This document shows, one piece after another, positions 24,237 through 37,318 of a stretch of DNA of 64,000 bases. How positions within the stretch are numbered: the first letter of the stretch is position 1; each line of letters starts with the position of its first letter. The stretch spans positions 50,040,582 to 50,104,581 of the forward strand of contig QVOM02000025.1 of assembly GCA_003586115.2 (NCBI GenBank), read 5' to 3'. Made by a program: the position numbers and the translations under genes. The notes beneath the pieces were generated by a model. It had not been told where the DNA came from, did not search any database, and worked only from the letters and a program-made list of their open reading frames with translations. The DNA comes from Salvator merianae. Taxonomy: Eukaryota > Chordata > Lepidosauria > Squamata > Teiidae.

Positions 24237-24254
24237 AAATAATAATAATAATAA
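24237..24254. repeat. (AAT)n microsatellite
   Basis: Six consecutive AAT units. Confidence 0.9.
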
Positions 24255-24259
24255 TCTCC

Positions 24260-25250
24260 CAGCTGCAGTTTTTTGCTTTACCTGGATGAAGAACGTAGTG
24301 CCTGAGAGAGCCAGATGATCAGCAAAACAGAAGGTAAGGAAACATATATTCAGTGTGAGGCCAAGTTTCCATTTCGAGGGAATTACAGCTTCTGCACAAG
24401 TGCCTGGGGGAAGACTCCAAGATTTCTTGCCCATTCTGGGCTGCAGATGCACTGCTTGAGGTGGCAATCCAAGGCACTTTTGACAAGGGTAGAAACCCTG
24501 GCCTTCCAGGAAGGTGCTTTGAAAAGCAACCACACCCAAAATAAGGCAGTGTGTTTGTTACAAGGTGCCCCTTGTTGCACTGCATGTGGAGATATAGTGG
24601 TTTAAATGCTTAGATTCTTTTCCAAGGTACCCACCATGGGAAGTGGAGACACAGCCTAAGATTACAAACTAAATATCACTATATTTTGTCACTTTCTCAA
24701 GTTGTCCTCTGTTATAAGAATACAGTAAACAAAAAAGGAAGTGGATTGGTCACCAGTATTTCACTTTCCATCCATAAGCCTTCTCTCAAGCCCCTATAGT
24801 GCTTTTCTCCAGCATTTTGGACCTGCAGCAACCAGGCTTATGGAGACCACATTGCAGTAATCCAACAAAATGGTTATGCCACTCATGCAGGTACAGCTGT
24901 CATTCTCATCAGGGAGAAGAGACTAGCCAACACTTTGTGTTTCTAGTTTATAGCAAATCCAATATTGTTTCCAAGTTAACATGGAATTAATTAGAATACC
25001 ACAGACTACCCTATTCCAGTAGTTAACAGTCATAACTGGAAGGCATCAAAGCAAATAAAATAAAAATCCCATAGTTATAGAAAAGCAGCACTATTTGGAA
25101 CTGGATGTATTTCCAAATTCTTTATGCTTTGGTAGGCTGTTCAATGAACCCTAGTACTGTAGGTGCTGCCTCCAGGATGGAGAGACAAGACAGATTGTCT
25201 GCACAGGGCATTTTCAGGGAATCAAGAGCAAGTTAAGATTCTACCTCTAT
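24260..25250. other. No feature recognised
   Basis: Several overlapping short frames on both strands between 24,150 and 24,600 lack recognisable domains and are probably chance frames. Confidence 0.4.
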
Positions 25251-25254
25251 ATTC

Positions 25255-25365
25255 TGTTTGAGAATGTCCAGAAGCAATTGGTGGGCCACGGTGTGAGATA
25301 GGATGCTGGACTGGATGAGCCATGACCTGATCCATCAGGGCTCCTCTTATGTTATTAAGGTTCAA
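25255..25365 (+). repeat. CR1-type LINE 3' tail fragment
   Basis: Contains ggatgctggactggatgagc followed by a cctgatccatcagggctc block and cttatgtt. This is the well-known 3' end of a reptile/amniote CR1-type repeat. The reverse-complement copy is at 38,158-38,380 and a diverged plus copy at about 55,960-56,040. Confidence 0.75.
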
Positions 25366-25724
25366 ATGAAAGCAAATAAGCTATAATTATTAAGTCATAA
25401 TACAATAAATTGAAGTTGAATCTTATATCAGCCAATTTTCATTGAATAAGGTAAGAGTGGTGACAAATAAAACATTTATAGGATTGCCTATGACACTTCA
25501 GAAATCAGTTTTTTTCAGTTATTTTAAATCTTGTGATTATGTCTTACATATAGCACAACAGAGGGACATATAGGGTACGAGCACATTGGACAGTTTTTGG
25601 TCGCATGCCCTCGAGTATGCGTGTTAAATTAAGCCGTCAGCTGAATATCCCTGTACACATATACCCCTGCGTACACGAGTCCAAGGGCACACCTTACTTT
25701 CACATTGCTTATAAGTTGCACCTC

Positions 25725-26680
25725 ATTCCTTAGCAACCAATGCTCCGCAGGTTTGCTGACGTCGGTGACGTCTTTGGGCTTTAATTGGTCATTTGAGATA
25801 CCCTGCTCCTATTGGCAGCAAATGGTTAAGGAGCGACCCTCGAAGCCGGTGCCCGAGAGCAGGGCAAGGCGCTCGCTTGCCAGTGTGGCGTGATGGGATC
25901 GGATCACATTTAAACAGCCCACGTCGGGGATGATTCGGTGTCACGGCCGAAGAAGCCGGCCGGGCTCCAACAACTGCGGCTCTTTTAAGCCTCCGCGCTT
26001 CTGCAAAAAGCGCAAAAAACCCCTGCCTTCCCCCGCCCACTGCTTCTGCCCATTCCCTCAGGGTCCCCCCGCCCTGGATGGTTTTCGCTTTTAAATTTAA
26101 AGCCCCATTGCAGAGGGAAGGGGCTGCGAGGTGAAGCAAGGTGAAGGTGCCTCTTTCGCAGGCCAGGATGATCATTTTGCAGGGTGCGAATTAAAGGGGG
26201 GGAGGAGGAGAAGAGGAGGAGGCGGCGTTGGCTTTCTGGGAACAGCTGCATTTCCCATTAAAAAAAAAAAGGAAGGGAAAAAGCCCAGGCAAACATTTAA
26301 CCCTCTGCCCCCAGGAAATACAGAACCCCCCTGGACCGCTGTTTCAATGTATCAATGGCGGAGGAAGGCTACAAAAGGAGGGAAGGAAGGAAGGAAGGAA
26401 GCACAAAAGGGGGTGGATGCACGGGACTCCGCGTACACGAGGGGGACGTGTACGAGGAATCTCGAGCTCACCAATCAAAAGCTCGGAACCCGCCCACCTT
26501 TTTTCAAATGCAGGATCCCTGAAAAAGAAGTCGCTCCGAGAGCTACCGAACAGCGACTGCAGAAGAGTTGCGGCCACGAGCCCTCAAGGCTACGTGGACA
26601 CGACTCAAAGGGTAGGCTTTGTGGAAGGCCCGCCTTCCGTGCGACGTGAGGCCGACCCTAATAGCCCGTCTGATCACACC
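25725..26680. promoter_or_regulatory. CpG island, probable gene promoter
   Basis: I count about 56 CpG dinucleotides in roughly 930 bp (one per about 17 bp), against near absence in most of the window. The 5' edge has a compact motif cluster: a cttagcaac RFX-like half site with CCAAT at 25,737-25,741, two TGACGTC half-CREs at 25,757-25,763 and 25,766-25,772, and ATTGG (inverted CCAAT) at 25,784-25,788 and 25,811-25,815. GC-box-like ccccgccc runs occur near 26,030. No TATA box was seen. The overlapping open frames are long only because GC-rich DNA lacks stops, and none resembles a known protein. Direction of transcription and target gene are unknown; a first non-coding exon inside the island is plausible. 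Confidence 0.7.
26378..26401. repeat. (GGAA)n microsatellite in the CpG island
   Basis: About five GGAA units; tandem GGAA is also an ETS-factor core, so it may bind ETS proteins, but this is only inference. Confidence 0.9.
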
Positions 26681-26699
26681 CATAGGTTATATGTTTAAT

Positions 26700-29395
26700 A
26701 TCTGTACTGTGAGATGTTGTTCAACTACAACTCTCATCATGCTTTAGTATTACTTCATCTGTGACATTTTTTTTATTTTTCAGTTCTAATGTATACCCTA
26801 TCTGAGAAATATTTCAGAAAATTCCTCATGTGAAATTATTTAGACAATGAACATTTTCCTCCTAAACAGTCTTCATAATTCCTATGTAGTTATTTATAAA
26901 GAGCGGAATAACTTGTGGTTTGTCAATTTTTGATGAACATCATCTTCTAATATTGCTTATCATTGGCCGCAATGATAGTGCTGCTGGGCGCTGCAGTTCA
27001 GCAGCATATACTGGACCACACATTATCTATTTTTAATATTTCCTGTTCCTAAAAATTCTATGTAAGGAACATCTGAAACAGTTTTGTAAAGTTAGTGACC
27101 ATTTAACATTTAATACTGACAGTGCTGAGAAAGACAAAAACTTAATTTTTTGCTTATAACTGCAGCTGATATTTCATCTACAAATATACCTTCTTTTCTA
27201 TTTTTCTTTCTCTGCTAAGAACCTAGCAGACAGTATAGTATAATGAGATTCTTTCATCATACAGGCAGTTTAGCAATAAATTTAGAGAGAAATCACCGGT
27301 GGCAGGTTATTATTTTCCTTACCATTGTAGTTGCCTCTTCTCAGCTCTTGAAAGCAAGAGGTGAAACAGGCTTAGAGATACAGCATGGCTGTATGCATTT
27401 TGTATTTATAGGTATTCAAAAGCTAGTTATTGTTGCTTTTAATCATAACTGCTCTGGACTTTAATGGTTCAGTGATGTGCTGTGACATGTTACTTTAAGA
27501 AGGCTGTGGCATGCCTTGTACCAGTTACCCAGTTGTGTAGTTTGCCCTTTGGGTGCTCATCTTTCACAGATGCATATTTATGCTTGAATTTCAAGTCTTT
27601 GGCTGCATCTCCATGACCTTACACCATGGCATGTCAGGCATGAGAGCTGCTGTGGAGATCACTGAACCTCAGTCATGTAGGAAAGGCCCCATAGCTGAAA
27701 AAGAAACGCTGCTGTGGATTAAACTGTCCCCTGCAGTAGTGAAAATCTCAGCCAAGCTAGAGACCAGAAGTGCAGCAAGAAGTATGTTGCAATTCATAGT
27801 CCCCTATAGTTATTAAGGTTGCAATTGCAGTTCTCCAGTCACTTTCTTTTCCTTCGTGCACCAACACAGTGATGGGGAGAATTCCCCCAATGGGTCATCC
27901 TTGGTATTATTGAAACTTGTTTAAGGTAAGGCATTTCCTTTACTGGTTGGGATGCTTGGGTGCATCCTTATCATCCAGAGGGGTACTTTAGACATTTTGG
28001 TGGATAGTGCCGTCCCTCCTTAGCATGTGCCATGATGGTGCAGATGTATGTGTATTATTGCATATATTCATTAGATCAATTCAGACTGATTGTTGAACTA
28101 CGAAAAGAAGTCTCCTGCAGGTAAAGATAGTTGAATGTCAATTAACAGTGGGCTGGTCAAGAGTAACATCCACATGGACCAAGCAGCACTCAGCTAGCTG
28201 GTTTCTCACACTAAGCACTCACTAGAGCATTATCACTGCAAAGTGGGAGAAAGTGCTCTAACAGTGCTCACTCTTGCTTTGTGCCATGATCATTGCCACA
28301 TCTAATCTGCTTTGCTCAAAGTGGTGTGGACAACTCTGTGCCTTTCAGCATAGGAAATGTCCCATCTTCTGGACAATTCACTGATTTCAGAGAAATATCC
28401 CTGATACAAAAGTCACTCAGCTGTGATGTTCATGCAGTCAGAGATGGTGGCAGAGAAGAACTAGAACTGTAGCATTCTTCTTGTGTTGAACAGCAGCATT
28501 CTTGGTTTGATACTGCCAGCAGAGTTGTATGGATTTTGCCCAAAACATCTCATTCATGCTACTGAGAAAAACAACAACAGCCAGTTTAATGTCATTGATG
28601 AAAAGGAAAATCATTCTGAAGTAGCTGTACTGGCTAGAAAAGTCTGATGACCAGCAGCAAAATATTATGCCTACAGGTGGCAAATGGTTCCATTGAATGG
28701 AAATGACATATAAACCATGAACAATCCCAAAATCTTTGAAGAAAAACAGGTGTTTTAGAGTATCATGCATTTGGAAAGGATGTACTAAAGACATTGTGTG
28801 GCTGGAAAAAGTACAGAAGATACATCTAGGAACTTTCATCTGATTTTCCTTCTCCCCCTGACCCATGAGCTCAACTTGAGTGTTTGTGTGGCAAAACTAG
28901 TTCCGAGACAGTAAGGAATGCAATAATACAGTGATCGGGCAGATTTAGAGATTAAAAAAAAAAAAAGTTACAGTGGAGCAACATGATAGCAAGAACGCTG
29001 TTGATGAAAGGTTAAACAAAGCTACTGCACTGAGCAAAAGCAGCAAGTTTCTTGGTCTCCCGGGGTGTGTATGTGGTGCAATCCAACAAAAATTCCTAAC
29101 AGTTCTGACAGCTGTCTCCCAGTTTTGCCAGTCATCTGAGGCCCACTCCTCCCAACTTAACCAATAAAATATCTTTGCCCCATTCTCTGACTCTCTTAGT
29201 TTTGGATCTCACTGTTCAATTTGTTACTACAATCCACCAACAAAGCACTATTCTTTCTAGGAAATATAACAAGCAAGCAGAGCCCCCCAAAATCATTTTC
29301 ACCTTTGAAATCATCTCCCAGGACTGTCTTTGCCAGGCTATAAAGGAAAAATAGATAGAGGAGAGAGTTGTCACTCTCATGGATCTTTGCCCCTA
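26700..29395. other. No gene recognised; scattered small repeat fragments
   Basis: Includes a reverse copy of the 'caactacaactc' repeat block (about 26,715) and a segment at 28,190-28,290 that weakly resembles 56,580-56,690 (shared tagagcatta/tagagtgcta and gaaagtg blocks). A 142-codon minus-strand frame at 28,438-28,866 has no motif I can place. Confidence 0.4.
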
Positions 29396-29399
29396 TCAC

Positions 29400-30640
29400 A
29401 GGGTCCAGAAACTGGGTACTGAGGGCTCAAAAACAAAATGGAGGGAATAGGAAAGTGGAACACTCCATAATCCACACATCACCAATGCACATCTCTTTGC
29501 CAGGTGTCAGAGAGTACAGATACTTGGGGGTCTAGGGTCAGAGAGCCAAGGAGGTCACCACAACAAATCTTTGGATATATCCACAGCACAAGCCTGAGGA
29601 TGGATGATGTCAACACTCAGACATCTTTCACTGAATGTCCAACAAGTGTGCCCTAAAGCCAGAAAGTAGTGAGGGAGATCCCTTTTTCTCAGTGATTTAG
29701 CTCATCAAAGCTGCAAAGCAGTATAGCAGTGAAGTTCAACTTAAGTAAGGCTGCAGAACAATATAACAATAAGCCTTAGAGGTGACAGGAAAAGGCAGGG
29801 ATCTTCAGAGAAGCTGGAGCTTCTTTCTCTAGTTCCAGGAGGCCAAGAGGCAGGAAACAGCTGCTAGTCTGCACTTCTTCAGTAGGGTGGGATAGATGAC
29901 CTTGAAGTTCTTCTTTCTTCAAAGATGTTGTGATGAGTTCAGTTCTTGAGGGGTGAAAGACCACCACCCTAGACCAGCATCCATTAGAATTTATTTTATA
30001 CACTTCTTGTGTTACTAAAAATAGAGCAAGCAGGTCATTGGACAAAAGATGGCTTGAAATTCTTGGTTAATGCAGAACAGGGATTGGGTGAGGAAAAGGT
30101 GAAGTGAGGGATAGATTTGCATTTTGTTTACAGCTTAAATGTAAATTAAGAGGACTAATCCAACCAACTTAGTGGAGGACTGGAGGAGACACTGAACCCA
30201 AGAAAGAATAGAATCAAACTATTCCCAGAAACACTGTGCCAAATGTGAAAGACAAAATTAGCAAAACAAATACAGGTGAAAGCAAAGGGCTAGCTCTTCC
30301 AATTTGCAATATGCCTTGAGGGGTTTCCTGTTTACAACAAACTTCTGTTCTAGAATGAAGTTTGGAAAGGTGGGGGGGAACAAAGGGAAAAAGGTCTCAG
30401 TTTCAAAATGGGGTTTTCCTTTTCTTCCAATATGGCTTTTTGTCATGCTTTCCATGTCCCTTCCATGAGCAAGTCATGGTCAGAACACCCATACAGTTGT
30501 ACAGTTCACAGACAATAAGTCCATAGATCCTTGCTCTTTTGTGCATGCAAGCCTGCTATGCACATGTTCAAAGTAATGTCCATAACACAGGCACTTTGTG
30601 AATCCTTGGCACATGATTTTTGTACAGCACATTTATGGCA
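29400..30640. other. No feature recognised with confidence
   Basis: Purine-rich, moderately GC sequence with an AATAAA complement near 29,992. It has the look of old LTR sequence but shows no borders, target duplication or proteins, so I leave it unassigned. Confidence 0.3.
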
Positions 30641-31189
30641 CATTCTGCATGACACTGCTCCCTCATCTCAAATTTGATGTGCAGAAAGAGCATGATATCT
30701 GCACAGACGCTAGGATTTCCCCCACCATGTCGACACAAACACTACGTCCGTACTTTAAATGCAGACCTGCTTGAAGAGATCTCAGAGTATTTCAAATAGC
30801 TCTCCCCTTGTGCTGCCACTGCATAAGGGACTTACTGTTCCCCTTGGCAGTGTTCCTAGTATTTGAACACAGGAAATGGTCCATGAAGACATTATCTCAG
30901 TTTGAAAGTAATTCTGTCATCCAAACTGAAGCACTTTGATTAGGATTGTAGGGGGGAGGTTATCTCCACCTCTGCTTGCCATGATCAAAGTCAAGAAGAC
31001 TTTGGTTTTAATTAAGATGGCATGGGGGAAATAGCCCCCCCCAACACCTGTTGTGATCAAGGCTGGGTTAACCAGTGCTTATGGGTGCTCTTATGTAGCA
31101 CTTATCTAAATATGGAAGGCAGGAGATGTGCAGATCACCCTGTGCATCCTGCCATAGGCTGTATGCAAACAGGGAATAAAACCTGGGAT

Positions 31190-31260
31190 TATTCCAGCAC
31201 TATACTGGGATTGCCACAAGTATCTGTGGCAATCCCAGCACAGTCTTGTGATATACAGAC
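31190..31260. repeat. Perfect 13-bp-stem hairpin (tgggattgccaca)
   Basis: The segment tgggattgccaca at 31,206-31,218 is followed after 6 bases by its exact reverse complement at 31,225-31,237. The same stem recurs at 47,943-47,973 and in decayed form near 35,960. It is part of a small palindromic repeat family. Confidence 0.75.
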
Positions 31261-31499
31261 AAAATGCTGGAATATACCTATTTCAGAAAAAAAGAACTCC
31301 GATCCTCTTTTTTCTCAAATAGCAGTATTACATACCTTTTCTGGTGCTTGCTCCCAGGATTCTTCCTGTTGAAAATACCCACTGCACAAGTGCAGGGGCA
31401 GATGCTTGTGCAGTTCTGGGTGTTTTTGTCATCACAGCATTGTGGGAGCAAGCAGTAGTCAAATTAAGGGTGGAGGTTTACCTGGGATATTGCCCTGGA

Positions 31500-34185
31500 G
31501 TCTGGCTGAGACAGTGAGAGGCAATTGAAGGATCTAAACAAGATCTGGTATTTTCCTCTTGTCATCTGGAAGCAGCCATAGTTTAATGTCACTTTCACTT
31601 TTTAGTTTTTACTCTTTTTGATTAGCTTTTGTTGATGTGTGTAAATGATGACAATCGGCTACTAAATTCCCTCCAAATCAAAAGCGTTTTCCTCTCCTTC
31701 CCCATACACTTTATGTCAATGCAAAGTTTGGCAGAAAGGTTTACACCTCAATGGAAAAAAAAAGTCATTGTACTGGAACAACGTATGATACATCCCATTG
31801 CACAGCTTTGTACCGTGAAGCAATTTTTATGTTAGTTACTTCAGATTCAACGATCTGGAGATGTCAAAAATAAAGACTTACAAGAACTGCCCTAGGTGAA
31901 GCATTTGAGACAGGAGCTGTAACATTTCTGTTTTTCTCCAACTGTTTGCTTATAAAAGACTCTCCACTGGCAGTTTGTGCCTCATGGGGATTTCTGTGTT
32001 TGTTTAACACCACACTGCTGTATTGACAGCAAAGCTCCATTATAAACATTGCACCTGAATGTAAGTGGAGTTGCCTGAACTGTAGCATGTGCAATTACTT
32101 GGTAGGGTAATTCCAAGACTTCCAAGAGATAGGAAAGGTCAAACATAGGTGTTACATTTTTTAAAGTCTGCTAAAAATATCACTTGCTTGGTAAAATTCT
32201 GTATTTTAAAGATGGTTCATAATTGTTCTTTAAATGACCTTTCTGAGCAATCTATTCGTATAGATGAGCTTCACCATACATATTTTTGGTAATGTTGAAG
32301 ACACTGATCCTTCATTGTATAAGTCAGGAACTACAGAACCACAATCAGCTAATTATCCCAAGGAAATCGCAGAATATTATTTTAGGACTAAATGGAGCTG
32401 TGCAAGATACAACTGAAGCAGAACCCCTCCACTCAAGTCTTCTATGATAAATATTTTATTACTTGTTGTTGAGTTTATTTTCTTTTTCTTCTGTTTATTT
32501 TTAACAAATGTAGTGATTTCATGGTATGAGTTGTTAACATTTATAATATATGCTTTTTATGTTGTGTGGATTTGCTAAGCTATTTTAGGGATCATTTATT
32601 TCAGAAGCAACCAAGAATTTTAAAAGGAAATGAAATGTGCCTTTAATTAAAAGTTGTGTATCTTATGGATAAAGATGTGCATGAGCCCCGTCTTTGGAGT
32701 GGAGCTAATCTTGAGCTGAGCCCTGGCATCACCAAGCCAACCCAGGGATACTTCACTGAGGGAGGCAACTGAGCAACCCATACTCTGCTTGTGCTTGACT
32801 GACCCTATGGAGGGGATTGGACACCTTTTGCAGCTGCCATTAAGTGCCACAAACATACCATAAGTGTCACAAACACACCATAAAGTTCTGCTTCACAAAA
32901 AGGTGCACTGCTGGAACAGAAAAGTAAGCACGTTTACTAGAACGCAAATCAAGGGACAAGGTAGGTCAGAGAAGCGGTCAGAACTGTAAACAGCTAAACT
33001 TGTTTAATCCTATAGCTGTACCCTGAGGTGCAATGTCATTGTTGATCCAGGTGTTTCGATAGATATCTTGCCCTGTTGGCCTCAGCAGATAAGGAGCATA
33101 GAATCTGCATTCTTGTTTTAATACTTGGATCTGATTGACAATACATTTGGCGACAGTTGCTCAGTGATGTTCCAGATGCATTTTAATACCTTTTATATTG
33201 TGATTAGAGTGAACTGGTCCAGACCAGTTCTTACAGAGTTTTTCATTGTTTGCAGCATGCAAGATCTGTTAAACATTGATAGTACTGCTAATTGCTTTAT
33301 GCAGATATCTTCCTTTGCAGGAAGAAGAGAGGGGAAGTGAGCCAGAGGGGGAAAAAAAGGTTCTTAGCTTAACTTTTAAAATCAGGCTTGGGAATCCAAA
33401 ATGGATTCTGTCTGGTACAGGAATCCAGGTCTTTCTGGTCAAATGTCCTGTACTTCCAACATGTCATGTCAATGCAATTCTAATTCCCATACCCTTGCAT
33501 AAGACTGTTATGCCCCATGCCGCAGAATATGTATCAATTTGGGCTTAATAAGGACATTTCTTAGATCTTCTTTGTCTGGAATTAACACCTGTGTGATGCA
33601 GAGGACTGCATTGCACAAATCTGGGTACAGTAGCTGTAGTAGTGTCAGTTTTCCAACTAAATTTCTTTTTCAGTATGTTTTGCAAACACTGGTTCTTTTA
33701 GATGCACAAGAAAAAATGTAAACATGTTAAGTTTATTATTATATCAGCCACATACTGTCCGCCAGTCAGATTGGGAATCTTCATTACTGGATTCTTCCCA
33801 AGGAACTGAATTAGAACTATTTTTCTAATATATATGCAGTCTGGAGTAGAGTCACATTTTAAGAAAATAAAAACATTTTTAAAAAAAGTCCCTTTAGTTC
33901 AACAGTCTGTGCTCACATAGCCCTTTTCACATCGGTGTGTGATGTTTTGAAACAGGGTCGGCTGTCCAGTCCTGGAACATAAAATCCATCTCCAACTGAG
34001 ATGGGTTAGCAGTGAAGTGGAACAGGACTGTCTCCTTACAGACAGCCTGCCCTAAAAGGGTCCCTTGTAGTATACCAGACCACCTGCCATCTGCATGCCT
34101 TTGTGCCAAGAGCTAGAGATTGGAGATCTAAGTCCAGAAGACCACAGGTAGAATCAGGCAGCAAGCACCTCTTGATGCCCAGTCT
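31500..34185. other. No gene recognised
   Basis: Mostly AT-rich, single-copy-looking sequence. A short repeat-like segment at 32,660-32,860 starts with the gatgtgcatga block also seen at 61,490. Confidence 0.4.
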
Positions 34186-34189
34186 TGTC

Positions 34190-34243
34190 TTTTTCTTTTC
34201 CTCCCTTCCTCCCTTCCTCCCTTCCTTCCTTTCCTTCCTTCCT
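34190..34243. repeat. (CCTT)n pyrimidine microsatellite
   Basis: Imperfect CTTC/CCTT units over about 54 bp. On the minus strand it gives the lysine/glutamate/glycine-rich repeats of an overlapping frame, which is therefore spurious. Confidence 0.95.
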
Positions 34244-34370
34244 GATTTGATTTCCCACTTCATATTTTGTACTTTTTTTTAGTGTTTTGAGACAAACTTC
34301 CATAAGCAGACATACATCTAGCATTTAAGAGAGCTCTATTATATGAAATGTTTATTCTTTTTTTCCCCTC

Positions 34371-34373
<3 letters not shown>

Positions 34374-34412
<39 letters not shown>
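34374..34412. repeat. (ATC)n microsatellite
   Basis: Thirteen uninterrupted ATC/CAT units. Confidence 0.97.
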
Positions 34413-34419
34413 TCACTCT

Positions 34420-37105
34420 CTCTTTGCAGAACAGTGGTAGGAACTCATTGCATCAGTAACATAACCGTTTCCATACTTACCTTTATCCTGTGATAAGGAG
34501 GATCCAGAGGCCTGTTGTTCTCATGCTAGTGCAGGACAAAGCAGGCCTATCACCCACCAGAATGTTTCATCCAAACTGAATGAAGCTATGTAATGGGATA
34601 CAGCACCAAAATGGTAACCTTTTCCAGCCTTGTAGTAGATTTCAACAGTGATGTCTACCACTGAACCAAACTCTGTATTCTAGACAATGGAGGCAAGCAA
34701 ACAACATGCCTTTTTAATAAAAAATACTGTGGGAACACTTTTTGGTGGTCACCAAATCACCATGCATTGAAAGAGCTTGGCTAGAAACTGTGAAAGTTGG
34801 GAACTTTTGTTCCCAGACTTCAAGAACTGGACAGAGTTGGATAAGCCTTTGAAGTCATCAGCCAAGGCTTGGACAGCATAGACCACATGATCTGCAGAAG
34901 AACCTTGTTGAGGGTGAAGTTGAGGGGGAGCAGTGTGGCAGGAGATTGAATGTGTGTGTGAACTGTTAAGGGATATATTAGATAATTAACAGCCCTGGAC
35001 TTTGGTCAGATCCTTGAGCAACAGTAGTACTGGCCACCAGATTCAGTGGAACTTCTAAATGACTATGTATAGAATTGCAGATAATAGGTGTATGTGTCTA
35101 CTTTAAATGTCCATCTGAACAGAAATATTAACTGAAATAAAAGAGAGTGAAATAAAATTGTTATATTGATGTTATTTATTTCCTCCCAAGTTTATTTTAC
35201 TTCAATTATGGTTGATTACTTTGATCTTTGAATGAAAGTATGCATGCATTTGTATCAATTACTCAAGCAGAGGAACAACAAAGAAAGTGATGACTGGCTC
35301 AGTGAAATTGATGGGGCAGCAGATCAAAATATGGCTTGGAAAGATTAAAATTAAGGCTTCTGGAGACTCACAACTCCTTCACAATGATTGCAGTGCTTAA
35401 GTCACTACTGCTATGATCTATTCATCATCTTTATAGCTGTGTTAGCAATTTGCTAACAGGCTTGACACAGAAAACAAATGTTTCAAAATTAAATAATGTC
35501 AGTCATCAATCATCTCCAGGAAAAGAACAAAATCAATAAAAATGTCAAATTTACTGTGGAATTTGTCCTAATTTGGGGGCTGATATAGTCCTCATAACAT
35601 TTTCAAATAATATTGTTTATTATTTATTTCACATAGACATTTACATTTTGTCCTTTTAATGCCCTATATGTAAACGTCTGTAATTGTGTGCACTTTCTCA
35701 CTGCAAAGGCATGACATGAAGTTCTGTCAGTATGGTCCTGCCCTTGGCTGGCTCCAGTGAAATACCCAGAGGTGCAATGCCCACCATCACACATGCGTGA
35801 CTGTCTTTGGCCCACACACATGCATAGTGGCTGTGACAAAGATGGTGGCACTGTTCACAAGGCAAGTAGTATCACTATTTTAGGAAAACCCACAACCAAA
35901 GTCAGGTTTTACCAAAATAGGTTATAAGGTGATTTAGCAGTGATATAATGAGATGTCAGTGGGTTTGCCACAGGTATGTGTGTGAATCCCACCACAGCAT
36001 AGATATAATTGTGCTATATGTCCCTTTTGATGAGGCCCTTATTCCAAGCACATCACATCTTGTTTTGGAAAATTCACAGTGAATCAATGTATCCAACAAA
36101 CATTAAATCAGAAGATAGTTTTGTTTTTGGTAAGTTGATTATACTCAGAATATTCAGGGCAGGCTTATATTATTTTACTGATACGACCAGAGGATAAACA
36201 GCTACTCTATGTAATTCAGTGCTAGAATTGTCATTTTTATTTCATGAAAAAAGAAAAAAAAACAATAGAAGTTTGAATTTCAACAATTTCTATTAAAAAA
36301 ATAAATTTAAGACTATCTAATAATATCCATTGTCTGAACTCAAGGAGGCTTTCTTTTGGATTCTTATAACTATACTTGCACATATGAATATAGAATTGTT
36401 TTTACTTATTCTGCTATATTTGGATATTCTGGAATATCCATGCTTTATTTCAGAATATCCAAATATAATGGAATAAGTAAGCAACATCTGGATGCAGCCT
36501 TAAATATTGAACTGCTTAAATACTGTGATGACCAGTCTATGAAAAACATCATTCTTTCAAACTGATCATCTTCAAATAAATTCCCTGTTTCCAAAAAGAT
36601 ATAATTGAAGCTCATTTCTGAGGTTTCAAATTACTGGTAGAACACTGCATAATCAAAACATGAATTAAATTGTTCTAGTAAGGAATTTTCCAAAGGTACT
36701 TCTTCTACATATCTTTAAAGCTGCTCAAAGTAGATATAAATGGTTACATCCAACATTTCCAACTCAAGGCAATGATTTCCAGGTTTCTTTGTTCATCTTT
36801 ATGAAATGTTACTTTCATTTTTTTTTAAACACAATTTACATATGTTTTGATAGATCATGCTTGTTCTTATGATGATAGGAAGGCAAGACAGTTTATTTCT
36901 AAACTCATTTCCAAATGTAGTTCTCAAATCTTTTCAGCGAACATTTCATTCAGTTCATTTTTGTTTCAAATTAGTATTTAATAGCTCTGTCAGAGAAACC
37001 CATTCTGACTGTGTACTTTTCACATTTTGTCTCTTTAGCCACCAGAATACAATGCAACTTTAAAAACACTGAACGTAAACAAAATCTATAGAGACAGAAC
37101 AAAGA
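34420..37105. other. No gene recognised
   Basis: Predominantly AT-rich unique-looking DNA. At about 36,415-36,475 an approximate inverted repeat built on tatttggatattctgg and its complement forms a local hairpin. Confidence 0.4.
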
Positions 37106-37111
37106 AACACA

Positions 37112-37113
37112 AT

Positions 37114-37159
<46 letters not shown>
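37112..37159. repeat. Compound (CT)n(AC)n microsatellite
   Basis: A CT run to about 37,127 passes directly into about 16 AC units to 37,159. Confidence 0.97.
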
Positions 37160-37162
<3 letters not shown>

Positions 37163-37318
37163 GCCCTTCCTGGATATTATAGTTTCATAGAAGTCTTGTC
37201 TATGACAGTGAATATTGCAAGATACATACCATAATAAATTAGATACAAGACACATTTGTGGTTTAAAGAGTACTGTAACAGCTTATAAGCAAATGACAAA
37301 TGATAGGTTAAGTAAGAA

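Noticed and set aside
25725..25790. MHC class II S-X-Y promoter module
   Set aside because: The RFX-like half-site and the CRE are about 14 bp apart instead of adjacent, and no MHC coding sequence is present.
25789..26698. Long overlapping frames on both strands in the CpG island
   Set aside because: GC-rich DNA lacks stop codons; all frames show low-complexity Gly/Arg/Pro/Lys content and no family resemblance.
28438..28866. 142-codon minus-strand frame considered as a decayed receptor gene
   Set aside because: No transmembrane pattern or receptor motif could be aligned; the frame has no neighbours or splice signals supporting a gene.
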